Assembly (NCBI GenBank): GCA_950106755.1
Contig: OX467084.1
Location: forward strand, 38,567,213-38,631,212
Length of the DNA stretch: 64,000 bases
Direction: 5' to 3'
From: Climacium dendroides
Lineage: Eukaryota; Streptophyta; Bryopsida; Hypnales; Climaciaceae
Notes under the pieces: model-generated
What the model saw: the letters and a program-made list of their open reading frames with translations, nothing else
Told to the model about the DNA's origin: nothing
The model's database searches: none
Program-made: the position numbers and the translations under genes
Part shown: positions 23,840 through 34,209 of the stretch, piece by piece
How positions within the stretch are numbered: the stretch's first letter is position 1
Layout: the number at the start of each line of letters is the position of its first letter

Positions 23840-26682
23840 ATGAAGCCGCTGCGAGTGTTGGTGACGGGCGCCTCCAGCGGGTTGGGGAAAGCGGTGGCCG
23901 TGCACCTCGCTCGCGAAGGGCATGCTCTGTTCCTCACGGGTCGCGATCCGAGGCGACTTGGAGAAGCTTCCGACAATTGCAAAGGTGCAAAAATCGCGCC
24001 AGACAGTTATCCTGAATTTTTTTTGAACGTTTTAAGTGGCGTTGGCCATAAATTCCTGTTCTCGGGTACAAGATGAGATCAATTCAGCTTTATGTGGATT
24101 CAAGAATATTTCTCAACCCTATTTGATGGTTGTACTTCTCTCGTGTTTTTTTCTGAACGAATTTAGTGCCATTGGCCATAAATTCCTGTTCTCGTGTACA
24201 AGATGGATCAATTCAGCAGAATGTGGACTCTGGAATATTTCTCAACCCTATTCGATGGTTGCACTTTCCTAGAACTTTTATTCTGAACGCTTTAGTTGGC
24301 ATTGACCATGATTTTCTGATCTCTTGAACACGATGAGATCATTTCAGCAGGATGTTGATTCAAGAATATTTCTGTCTACCCTATTTGATGATTGCACTTG
24401 GTCAAGTGGCATTAGCTATAATATCCTCTTCTCGTGTACAAGAGGAGATCAATTCAGCTGTATGTGGATTCAAGAAAATTTCTTAACCCTATTTGATGGT
24501 TGCACTTTTCTTGAATTTTTTCTTCAGAGCATCCAGTGCCTTTGATCATAATTTTCTGTTCTTGTGTACAAGACGAGATCAATTCAGGATTGTGAGGGCT
24601 TTAAAACATTTCTCAACGCTATTTGATGGTTGCACTTTTTTTCGAATTTTTCTGAATGCATCAAGTGCCATTGGCCATAATTTCCTGTTCTCTTGTACAA
24701 AATGAGATCAATTCAGCCGTATGTGGATCTAAAAACACTTCTCTCAAATTTTTCCGAATGCATTTTTCTCAAATTTATGTTCATAATTTCCGATTCTCGT
24801 GTAATCCTGTGGTCAATCCTGTATGTGTATCTATTCTTGTATATTCTCAACCCAATTTGATGGTTGCAAGCCCCAATTGGCAGCTGAAGAGTGACAAAAT
24901 GGGAGTATATTGCAGGGGCCAAGGATGTTTTCAAAGGTTTGGGAGATGTGGCTGCGGAGGCTGATGTTGCGCGACTGTATTCTGAAGCTGTGGAATCGCT
25001 TGGCGGTATTGACGTCGCAGTGCTAAATGCGGGAGTGGGCCGGCATGGGAATGTGGAGGACGTTTCAGTGCAGGATTTCGATTTGCAGTTCAATACAAAT
25101 GTGCGCGGCGTGTTTCTTTGGCTCAAGCACATCTTACCCCATATGAAGGTTTCAGGATTGATTCTAATGTTTAACCTAATTTCTGGGAGGGGTTATTCTT
25201 AAAACAGTGTTTTCTGCGAAATTTGATTGTGTCGGGAACGTTGAGACAGCATTCCAAAGAGACGTTTCCTCATGGTTCTCGGGGAGGTCTCTCCATGGTG
25301 ACACTATTCGTATGGAGACCTCCTCATGAATCGTGGATGGTTATCTTTATAATGTAGTCTAAAAGCTCCTGAAACACCCTAGTTTTGCTGATAACCATGT
25401 TTTTTAGTATTGCTCTATTTGCCTATTTCAGTATCTCGCTGCTACAGTAGTAATCTGCTTTTTTCCAATTGAACAAGCATGTGTTAATATCTGAATTAAG
25501 AATTTGGCTATGGTGACAGGGGAGGAAGTCCGGCCAGATAATTGTGACGAGCAGTGTGGTTGGAGAAAGAGCTGCAGCAGGTAAGTCTATCTACAGTGCA
25601 ACGAAACACGCAGTGCAGGGGATGATTGAAGGGCTTCGTGGCGAGCTACGAGGGACTGGTGTCAAGGCTGCCACCATACTTCCAGGAGCGATTGCAACAG
25701 AATGGTGAGCGCTCTTGGAATCATTTAGCACTACGGTGATATATTTGTAAAGATATCGTCATCGACTGGAGGAAGAGACCGATCTACAGCGTTTGATTAA
25801 ATGCTAGTAATTTTGGAGTACAGGATTTTGTCTGCGTTACTTTATTTATTTTATCCAATATGTACGACTGTACTTTAAATGCTTTCATTGGGAGATCACT
25901 CCAGGTACAAGAGCCTAATATATTGAATTCAACTGCTCATCTCTACATATAAAATTCTTATTCAATTTTATAGTAGGAGGTTGCTGACGACCATTGAATG
26001 GAGAGTAGATAACCCTATCTCCATTCAAAGATCAGTGGCCATAATCATTTAGCCATGTCATACTTTTACCACTTGCTAATTGAAGGCCAAACGAGAAATG
26101 AATAGATGAGTGCTGTAGGTAACAAGGGTCATTATTGGAGACGGAATTAGGCCCCTAACGGTATTTGAATCCACTATCTTATAAATTTTTATTGTTTGGT
26201 GAGAATCCTTCTTTCTTCTCCACTATCGCCCGACTTTTCAGTTTGTGCCTGGCTGGCTGGTTTGCGAACAGGTGGGCAGGTCCAGCTGGCCTGGGAAATG
26301 CTTTGCCCAAGAATGCTCTCACTCCGGATCATGTAGCAGCTGCCGTTCTCACAATTGTTAATCAGGTATGTATGCAACCGTCTAACTTTTACGCAAGGGA
26401 CTTGAGTTTCAACCCCTTACTTTTTTTTTGTAAGTTCGTTGCCTGATGAATTTATGTTGCTTGTGATTCACTTAACACAATAACAATCTAGCAACAAATA
26501 CCTCCAAGATGTGTCTCAGGATTTGGGAGTCCTGTCTGTGCCAGTTCATAATCGAGCTCTACTGCTTACATCCTGATATTAATATCTCGGCTTGTTTGAT
26601 TGCTGCTATTCTGTGGGGTTTGAAGAGTCCATCTACAGATATTGATCGCCTTATTATCTCCCCGGCTGCTCCAGCAAAATGA
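23840..26682 (+). CDS. Classical short-chain dehydrogenase/reductase (SDR)
   Basis: NAD(P)-dependent oxidoreductase with a Rossmann fold; the substrate cannot be told. Five exons (23840-23984, 24916-25148, 25520-25704, 26272-26365, 26626-26682) with GT-AG introns give 237 aa, within the usual classical range. Visible motifs: nucleotide-binding TGASSGLG (9-16); TGRD (33-36), where R35 favours NADP(H); D59-V60; NAGVG (86-90); structural N110; catalytic S138 (VTSSV) and YSATK (Y151, K155); PGAIATEW (181-188). The C-terminus LTPDHVAAAVLTIVNQ then SPSTDIDRLIISP is typical of the subfamily that includes plant NADP-dependent YdfG-like reductases. There is no signal peptide or membrane segment, so it is probably cytosolic. 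The last exon has a weak acceptor (TTTGAAG). An alternative final exon at 26492-26551 would end QQIPPRCVSGFGSPVCASS but fits the family less well. All catalytic residues are present. Confidence 0.9.
24041..24870 (+). repeat. Minisatellite of seven ~130-bp units inside SDR intron 1
   Basis: Units begin near 24041, 24171, 24301, 24411, 24541, 24670 and 24774. Each carries ATTGGCCATAATTTCCTGTT, then GTACAAGATGAGATCAATTC, then CTATTTGATGGTTGCACTT. Spacing is 130, 130, 110, 130, 129 and 104 bp. The array fills most of the 931-bp intron. The last unit is the most decayed. Confidence 0.9.
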
Positions 26683-26904
26683 GGCTAATTTTGTACTGGC
26701 ATGAGAGGGAGTTGCGAAGTTGCAGTGCAGGCATCCTGACAGGCATGTAATTGCAACAATTTTTGCTCCATGGAAAATTGGTACCCTTCGAGTTTTAGAG
26801 AGCTTGTGCACAGTGATTGAGACTCTGAATTACACATTCTCTGACGCATGCAAAGTTGTCTTCCACTTCTAAAATGCTCATGTACTATTTTAAATAGATT
26901 CACT

Positions 26905-26960
26905 TATTAAACCACCTATCAATTAAACCACTTATTAATTATAAATTAAACCACCTCCAG
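26905..26960 (+). repeat. Short tandem AATTAAACCAC repeats
   Basis: Three near-copies of ATTAAACCACCT lie within 55 bp, just upstream of the Harbinger-like element. No function is visible. Confidence 0.6.
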
Positions 26961-27516
26961 CTCATGAAGAAGGTTTTGATATGAAGACGCTGCAGTGCAT
27001 TGATGACTTCATGCAGGGTAGTATATAATTGAATGGGCTGATTGGGCTCATTAAGTTGGAAAGATAATGGAAAGCAAGCAATCATTCAAAGTTAATAAGC
27101 TTAAGAGCATCTACAATGCAGACTTACAGTCCTTGTAACGGCAAATGGCGGCAAATGGTGGGGGCATTTGAGCAAGCCCGCATAGTGCCAGTTTCTTTTT
27201 ACGACAAGTTGATCCAATGCAAAGTTGGCAATCTAAACCTCAAATGAATTTTTTTTCATTATGAAAAGAAGAAGAGGAAAGGCCAAATTTATTGGCACAC
27301 ATAACAATGCTTGAAAAGGTACAATAATGATGATTTTTATTATCATGAGTCAACTTGTGGGTTCTTCATATTTTGTAAATTTGTTAGGTTTGGAAAGGAT
27401 AATGATGGATTCAAGAATAAAGAGAGACTACTATTGATTTTATTGAAGAGTGTTTTTTGGAGTTGCCTTTTTAGTATGTTGTTATTGTTTTGGAACACAA
27501 GAACATTGCAGATGTT

Positions 27517-28662
27517 TTAACTCTTGAATGTCACACTCAAAGGGCTGTAATTTTTGCATCCAATGTCCAAATTCAATAAAACTTGTTGGAAAAGTTGCAC
27601 ATACTAGTTTAGTTTGTGTGGAAAATTTTTTAGATCAATACAAGGTGTATAATAGTTTTGGGAGCCAATCAAAGTTCACAGGTTCAATTTGAGTTCACCA
27701 AATTGCATTTGATGGCTGCAACTTTGGGGGCTTGTATCTTTGTAATCTAATATTTATTTTCAATAAAAATTTGTTGGGTTTTGTTTCCATTGAAGTCTAA
27801 TTATTGTGGTAAAGTTTTCATGTCAATCCGAGTTGTTTCGAATGATTGAGAGCAATTCAAAGTTCAAAATCTAGACATTTGTGAATTCCAGCACTATAAG
27901 AGAAAGGAGTGTTTTAAGTAGTGTCCTAGATATCACGTCTTTTAAGTAACATCTTTTAAGTAAGTTTTTAAGTAAAATTTTACTAAAAAGACAGTCTTTT
28001 TAGTAAAAGTTTACTTAAAAACTTATTTAACAGACGTTACTTAAAAGACATGATGTCTAGGACACTACTTAAAACACCCCTTTCTCTTGTAGTGCAATGA
28101 ATTTTGGCGGCCTAAAACTTCTTCATACAATGTCCAAATCCAATAAAACTTGTTGGATAAGTTGCGCATACTAGTCTAGTTTGTGTGGTTAAAATTTCAT
28201 AGCAATTCAAGAAGTTATGAGTGATTGAGAAGCATTTTAGTAGGAGGTTCAATCATAGATGTGGTTTTTTGTTACTTTTTTCACTGTTTTCTGACATTTC
28301 AAATCCATTTTGCAGACACAATGATTCATTTGAATGATATTTTTTTCCACCAAATTGCATATATTCTGGATTTGAATCACTTTGTAGTTTAAAGTTTTTT
28401 CATTTGAGTAGGTTTAGAAATCGAATTTCACCTTCAAATGTGTTTTTAAGAAAATTTCAGCACCTTTTTTCAATACTAGAACATTATAATCTTTCAATCT
28501 ATATGGTCAAATGACCCCAAATTTGTTACAAATCATCTACAACATGCACACTACAATATTGTACGGTTGAGATCTTCATACCTTACTCTAATTTTGACTT
28601 TTCAGACTTGCTAAGGAAGGTAGTTTTTAAGCCTGGTTGGACCTTTGACGTTTAGGGGTTAA
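27517..28662. mobile_element. TTAA-ended element (middle level of the nest)
   Basis: TTAA bounds both sides (27517-27520, 28659-28662). The termini TTAACTCTTGAATGTCA and the complement TTAACCCCTAAACGTCA differ only by transitions. The body matches the element at 51328-52306 in reverse (for example the AAAACTTGTTGGAAAAGTTG block). It is about 940 bp once the inner MITE is removed. No coding capacity. Confidence 0.75.
27892..28094. mobile_element. CACTA-type hairpin MITE (inner level of the nest)
   Basis: The element is 203 bp and almost wholly self-complementary. Its ends are CACTATAAGAGAAAGGAGTG and the complement CACTACAAGAGAAAGGGGTG, with arms continuing through TTTTAAGTAGTGTCCTAG. Flanks are CAG and CAA. 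The homologous uninterrupted site in the sister element (51.88-51.91 kb, read in reverse) has a single CAG at this point. So the insertion duplicated CAG and one copy later decayed. Confidence 0.9.
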
Positions 28663-29116
28663 GAGTAACTTCAATGCAATTGGGAATGAGTATGTCCATT
28701 GCATGATGACTAGGCCACTAAAAATTACACCTTGATGTAATTTGCATTGGTCACTTTTCATTTCTAGATCCATCATTTTCCATCCCTAACCTAGCAATTT
28801 GGCAAAATACATAACAACCCACAAGGTAGTTCACAATAGCAAAAGTCATCATTGTCATACCTTTTCAATCTCATTATGTGCATTAATAAAAGTGGAACTT
28901 CCTTTTTTTATATGAAAGTTATTTACGTAGTGTAAAATTTTTTATTCTCCTTTTTCTTTTGTAATGCAATAAAAGTTCATTTGAGGTTTGGATTGTTGAC
29001 TTTGCATTGGGGCAGTTTTTTTTCAAAAGTTGCTAGAACAAAATTAAGTCCACCTACCTCCACTTCAAAATCTAAATATTGTGCATGTTTTTGTCTTTGC
29101 ATTAGAGATGCTCTAA

Positions 29117-30120
29117 GCTTATGTAAATAAGTTATCATATCATCGTAGTAGTAAAACACAATACTTTCACATTAAGTTAAAGTAATTTTGACCTCATTTG
29201 AACTATGCAATATAGACTTTTACAAATATAAACATTATGAATATGAGAGTCTAGGATTGATTTTGAGAACACTTGTAATCATCACCTTTAAAAATTTGTA
29301 TTTTATTCATATAGTTCAAAAAAAGTATGCAAATGTTATCTTAAATACTCTATCAATTGCTAAAGAGGTCCTATAAATTTTGATAACAAGAATCAAACTC
29401 TAATATATATATATTTTAAATTAGGTATAACTATTGTATATTATGTAGTTATTGAATCATGATTATGTTCATTGAATAATTGATGCCATAATAAACTAGG
29501 CATAGTCACTGCAAATACTTTTCCTAATCGCATCCTTATTTACATTTGTCGAACATGTCAAGGACTAAAAATGTTGAATATATGTAGATAAGGAAACAAG
29601 TGGGAAGAAGGGCTATAATGGATATGCAATTACTGCCTATTTTGGACTGATAGTGATAAACCACGTACAAAGCCATTTGAAAGGAAGCCAATAAATAATC
29701 CTTATACACGTAGCATGTCTTCATTGGAAGAACTTCCAAGCCTGAAGTATCACATGAACTTCCAACACCTGCCGAATTCTGGAAACCCAAAAAACAAGTA
29801 TACTCCCAACACATGTAACATTATATTCTAAGTGAAGAGTTCATCTGCAAGATCTTCTACACTGCAATAAATTCACTACATACCTTCACAAATACTCATA
29901 GTTGCAATGAATTCTGTGCCTGAATTGACCCAACCTTTGAAGACTAACACACAAACTGAAAGCCATTAAAAAATCACAGATGAAACACGAGAAAACAGAA
30001 TTAAATCCAGAAGTAATGCAACAAGAATTTCCTGCCATTGTGGATGAAATTGCACATACTGTATGTACATGCAAAGCTTCAACACAGAAGTAGTCTTGCA
30101 AAGGCCTCCATCATCTCTTC
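29117..30120. other. AT-rich intergenic DNA, no gene seen
   Basis: The 29536-29814 and 29886-30101 minus-strand frames have a slightly less AT-biased composition but no recognisable domain or splice structure. Treated as non-coding. Confidence 0.45.
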
Positions 30121-31170
30121 TATTAAGACAGGATGTTTGTTTTGTTTGTTTTGTTTGTTTATTTGTTTGTTTTGTTTGTACGGTGTGAAAGTTATTGAAT
30201 TTTAAAGTATTTTTTGGATCTAAAAATTAAAAAATTATTTTTACTTATATTTTGGTCACAATCTTGGTACCATCGGAAAGCTCTCGGTGAGGAGGGGTGC
30301 ACGGGCTTTGTTTTGTGGCATTCCAACTCATGGTGCGAAAGTTATGCATTTTTGAGTTGTTTTGGGTTCTTAAAAAATTAGAAAATTACTTTTACTTTTG
30401 TTTAGACTGTGGCAACGGCACAGGGCACACTAGTCTCTTCTATTAAGACAATATGTTTGTTTTGTTTTGTTTGTTTGTTTGTCACATTGAGATCTCCCGG
30501 ACTGTGCATCCCTCACTTGCGTGTTTGGTACCATCGGAAAGCCCTCGGCGAGGAGGGGTGTACTGGCTTGGTTTTGTGGCGTTTGGATGTACGGTGTGAA
30601 AGTTGTGCATTTTTGAGTTATTTTTGGTTCTGAAAAATTAGAAAATTACTTTTACTTATATTTTGGTCGCAATCTTGGTACCGTCAGAAAGCCCTCAACG
30701 AGGAGGGGGCACCGGCTTGGTTTCGTGGCCTTCTAATTCACAATGTGAAAGTTATTTTGAAAGTGAATTTTGAAGTATTTTTATGAACTAAAAAATTAGA
30801 AAATTACTTTTACTTTTGTTTTGACTGTGGCAACGGCACAAGACACACGTACTTTGTACTGTCAGAAAGCCCTCAGTGAGGAGGGGTGCACTAGCTTGGT
30901 TTTGTGGCATTTGGAAGTACAGCATGAAAGTTATGCATTTTTGAGTTATTTTTTATTCTAAAAAATTAAAAAAATACTTTTTCTTATATTTTGGTCACAA
31001 TTTTGGTATTGTCGGAAAGCTCTCGGCAAGGAGGGGTGCACAGGCTTGGTTTCATGGCATTCCAACTCACGGTGAGAAAGTTATGGAATTTTTGAATTGT
31101 TTTTTGTTCTAAAAAAAATTAGAAAATTACTTTTATTTTTGTTTTGATTGTGGAAACACCACAGGGCACT
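30120..31170 (+). repeat. Dimeric tandem repeat block (period about 330 bp)
   Basis: GGTACCATCGGAAAGC-type cores recur near 30266, 30526, 30677, 30855 and 31005, each followed by GAGGAGGGGTGCAC, TTTGTGGCATT and AATTAGAAAATTACTTTTAC. Two unit types alternate: one preceded by ATATTTTGGTCACAATCTTG, the other by GTGGCAACGGCACAGGGCAC. TTTG microsatellites sit at the unit starts near 30130 and 30450. Single copies occur at 60.12-60.35 kb and, in reverse, at 17.55 and 37.64 kb. The 30409-30633 frame is incidental. Confidence 0.75.
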
Positions 31171-31204
31171 TTAGTACTACTAAAATACTACTAAAATCAC
31201 AAAG

Positions 31205-31360
31205 CCTTCCATAATATCACATTTTTACATTGTATGATACTATAGAGGTCCAATCCCTCTGTAATATCACATTTATACACAATGTGGTATTATAGAGTTT
31301 CAATGGCCATTTCACCTCTATAATATCATACAGTGTAAAAATGTGATATTACAGAAAGTC
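31205..31360. repeat. Inverted-repeat hairpin, about 150 bp
   Basis: The arms at about 31209-31249 and 31313-31355 (CCATAATATCACATTTTTAC and its near-complement) are separated by a related third copy of the TAATATCACATTT motif. A fold-back sequence, probably a MITE remnant. Confidence 0.65.
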
Positions 31361-31624
31361 TTGTGATATTATGGTTTCATATTTCTTGACTCCATACTTC
31401 ATTTTACTTATAGAATTCTATGATTTTCTAAGCTTTGAATGCTCTCAATTCTAATGTTCTTTTTTTACTACCAAATGATTTGAAGCTTTGTTAGATTGAA
31501 GCAATTTTGGATTCTACAACAAAGTATTTATAAGTTTTTGCAATTTGACAAATTTGCATTTCAATTCTTCAATTTTGGTCACCATTGTTTGTGAGTGAAG
31601 AAATTTATCAAGTGGTGGTGTCCT

Positions 31625-31853
31625 TGTAATGTTTTCATGTTTGTAAAGATTTTTTTTGTGAAAATTATGATATATTGATTTTTTTTAATTACTTTCTATT
31701 GTACAATGTATGTATTTCCAAAGAATATTGTATGAAGATGTCAATATTTTCATTTAAAGATTGTACATACTTTATTAATCTACATTCTATCACATAAAAA
31801 ATTAATGAAAGTAATATAGTTAATGCGTAGCAAAGCAAGCGCCAACTGCTAGT
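31625..31853 (+). mobile_element. Helitron 3' end (solo copy)
   Basis: Collinear with 50098-50334, which follows a Helitron helicase fragment. Both end in AGCAAAGCAAGCGCCAAC then a CTAG terminus; here CTAG is followed by T, as Helitron insertion predicts. The classic subterminal hairpin is weak. The body is AT-rich and non-coding. Confidence 0.5.
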
Positions 31854-31975
31854 AAACCCTAAAACTAGTCCCAGCATTCCTGATGGCCGGCCTAATGCCA
31901 AAGCTGTACAAAAACTCGATACTCCAAAGCCTCCCCTCAAACTTGAACCCAACTCTCGGATTATTGTAACAGTCC
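31850..31975 (+). pseudogene. Coding-like fragment next to the Helitron end, unidentified
   Basis: GC-richer than its surroundings. One frame reads NPKTSPSIPDGRPNAKAVQ followed by KLDTPKPPLKLEPNSRI, then enters AT-rich DNA. There is no start codon. I do not recognise the protein; it may be an exon relic of an older gene or element into which the Helitron inserted. Confidence 0.25.
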
Positions 31976-32090
31976 ATTGTGGTCAAAACGAGGAGTTTGA
32001 CATCATCTTGTTGCTGAAATTTTTCAATTTTTTTTCCACATTAGTACAAGTGTGAAAAACAACAAGTGCAATTGAAATTATTATTTTTTT

Positions 32091-32260
32091 AACGAAGTAT
32101 GAATTTGCTAGGAATTCTTGAAGTGTTCAGTGCATCATGGCCCAAAAGAGTCTGTAGACTACCCGATAACCAACAAAATCTGAATCCATAATGCTCATTT
32201 TACTACCTAATATTTTCTATCATGTAAAAGTTAGAAGCTTCTAATGAGATCATTGTTCAC
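32091..32260. repeat. Dispersed repeat copy (with 7.13 kb and 36.46 kb)
   Basis: Shares AAGTATGAATTTGCTAGGAA, AGAGTCTGTAGACTACCC and CATTTTACTACCTAATATTT blocks with 7.13-7.3 kb and, in reverse, 36.46-36.69 kb. Confidence 0.5.
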
Positions 32261-33393
32261 TCCATTATTGTCATGTAAGACATGCATTGTAGCCTACATC
32301 TTACATATTGAAAAAAACAACAATGGGGTTATTTCCGAGGTGACTACTATAGGTCATTTGACCGCAATGGGTTGTTTTACCTTATATGCTACAAATCACC
32401 ATTCTCAATTCAGAAACAAGGAGCCTTCATGGGATGCAAAATTGTCAAGTAAGGTAGAAGTACCTATTTCACGCATTCCCTTGCCATGGTTTTTTACGCT
32501 GATCTATTGAAGAAAATAGTTGGATGCAACATTTTTTCCAAGTAAAATATTGCTAGTTCTAATAGAAAGGAATGAATATCCTAATGTCCCTCCAAATTTA
32601 ATGCAATGGGATGTTGCTAAGAACATAAGTTCTATAGTAAAAAAAAATTTGGTTGGATGCATTATTTATTGAGAAAGATTCTCTATTTGCACCTTCTTAT
32701 CCACTCATCTCTATTCCCTTCTTGCTTAAAAAGTAGTGCCAAAGCTAACCACAATAGGGTGAGTCTATGAGACCGGAATGGGTCCTGATGAAAAATCCAC
32801 ATTTATATTGAATAAAGTATTTATTCTTGGAAAAAAAAACTTTTTTTTTGCATTCTTCCTCATCCTTATGTTTGCACACATTGAACTCAATTTCTCAACA
32901 AATTTCCTATATTACATAGACTCAAATGCTTAAGTTATCAAGAATAGGTACTTAATGTACAATACTACTAAGACTATTTGTCTTATGTAGTGATCAGGTC
33001 TCTAGGAGCAAAACATTACTCTTGGAAGGCACACTCTAGTAGTGAAAAAACTTACAATAAGAAAAAATCCACAACTTTCAAACGCCGGTGCATCAAAGTT
33101 CCTACAACCTTTGCAAGTATTTGAATTCCACATCCTTTCCAATGTGTTTGAGTTTCTTGCACTCTAAACCCTAATCTTTTCAACGGTGGAAATCACTCTC
33201 AACGCATCGTGATCAACACGATAGGAGAAAATTGAATCCACAATGAGGCTTTGAGTTTTCTTACTAGCAAAGTGGCAAGGTGGGGGGCCTACCACTTTTC
33301 AAAGGATAGTGAATATGCATACTATACTAGTAAAGAATTACTACTATTTAAATTATTGATGTGCAATGTCCACCATTATTGTGTTGTTGTGTT
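32261..33393. other. AT-rich intergenic DNA, no gene seen
   Basis: A TAAGGTAGAAGTACC motif near 32450 resembles the TAAGGT MITE termini, but no matching opposite end was found. Open frames are short. Confidence 0.4.
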
Positions 33394-34126
33394 TTAACCT
33401 CTAAAGGTCCAAACATTGTTATTTGGCATCATAGCAATTTGAGGTAGCTCACTACAAATGGAATTTTTATTTTTATTTTTTGAAAATTTTACAAAACATG
33501 TGCCCAAGGAGTAGCTTTAAGGCACAATAATTTTCATAACTTTTGACTACATGGTTAAGAAATTATTCTATGATATGTAATTTTCAACATTTGGCGGGCA
33601 GCTTGGACAATCCAAAAAACTTTTTTTAAAATCACTAAGAAAATAAATATTCAGAATTGGTTCTTGACATTTATATATAAATGGGAAGCTTTGAATCATT
33701 CCATTTCAATTTATGAGATGAAAGTTACAAGGAGTTTTAGTTTGAGGGTAGGTATGGCATCTAGAGATTCCATACCTACCTACAAACTAAAACTCCTCAT
33801 ATCTTTCATTCATTAATCTAAATGAAATGATTCAAAGCTTTCTACAAATATATAAGTCTAGAGAACCAATTTCAAATTTTTATTTCTTAAAAATTGATTT
33901 TTAAAGAAGTTTTTTGGGCTACCCAAGTTGCCCACCAAATGTTGAAAATTACATGTCATGCAATAACTTTTTAACCATGTAGTCAAAAGTTATGAAAATT
34001 GTTGCACCTTAAAGTTACTCCTTGGGCCCATGTTTTTAAAAAAAAGAAAAGAAAATTAATTCTTAGTAAGCTACCCCAAATTGCTATGATGCCAAAAAAA
34101 ATAGTGTTTGGACCTTTAGGAGTTAA
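33394..34126. mobile_element. Complete TTAA-flanked fold-back element (733 bp)
   Basis: TTAA lies at 33394-33397 and 34123-34126. The outer arms TTAACCTCTAAAGGTCCAAA and the complement of TTTGGACCTTTAGGAGTTAA are inverted repeats. Mirrored blocks continue through CATAGCAATTTGAGGTAGCT, TTTTGACTACATGGTTAA and ACATTTGGCGGGCA. The centre, near 33765, is a hairpin of GTAGGTATGGCATCTAGAGA and its complement. The element is thus one giant imperfect palindrome without an open frame. Half-copies lie at 55635-56020 and in the long-form elements at 8.4, 41.2 and 58.8 kb. Confidence 0.85.
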
Positions 34127-34209
34127 ACCGAGAGACTAATTTTGAAGATTGGAATTATCCAACTAAATATAATTATGGCATATACAAGTTTATATTTTTA
34201 GCATTTTTA

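Larger units (their letters stand above)
27105..29113. mobile_element. Harbinger/PIF-like non-autonomous element (outer level of a nest)
   Basis: The left end is GAGCATCTACAATGCAGAC and the right end is the complement of GAGCATCTCTAATGCAAAGA. Both are flanked by the direct 3-bp repeat TAA (27102-27104 and 29114-29116). Further inside, AATCTAAACCTCAAATGAA is mirrored near 28975-29000. Removing the element and one TAA restores the perfect palindrome ATAAGCTTAAGCTTAT, in line with the palindromic targets known for PIF/Harbinger elements. The span is 2009 bp, but it contains a second element, itself interrupted by a third; the true body is under 0.9 kb. No transposase frame. Confidence 0.75.

Noticed and set aside
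24036..24964. Series of short frames with repeated sequence between SDR exons 1 and 2
   Set aside because: They are by-products of the intronic minisatellite; the splice sites and SDR motifs on either side show this is an intron.
25283..25323. Small inverted repeat GGAGGTCTC...GAGACCTCC in SDR intron 2
   Set aside because: The arms are about 9-12 bp, short enough to be chance in an intron of this length.
26492..26551. Alternative SDR last exon ending QQIPPRCVSGFGSPVCASS
   Set aside because: It has a usable acceptor, but the downstream exon encoding SPSTDIDRLIISP fits the family C-terminus much better. Only a transcript can settle it.
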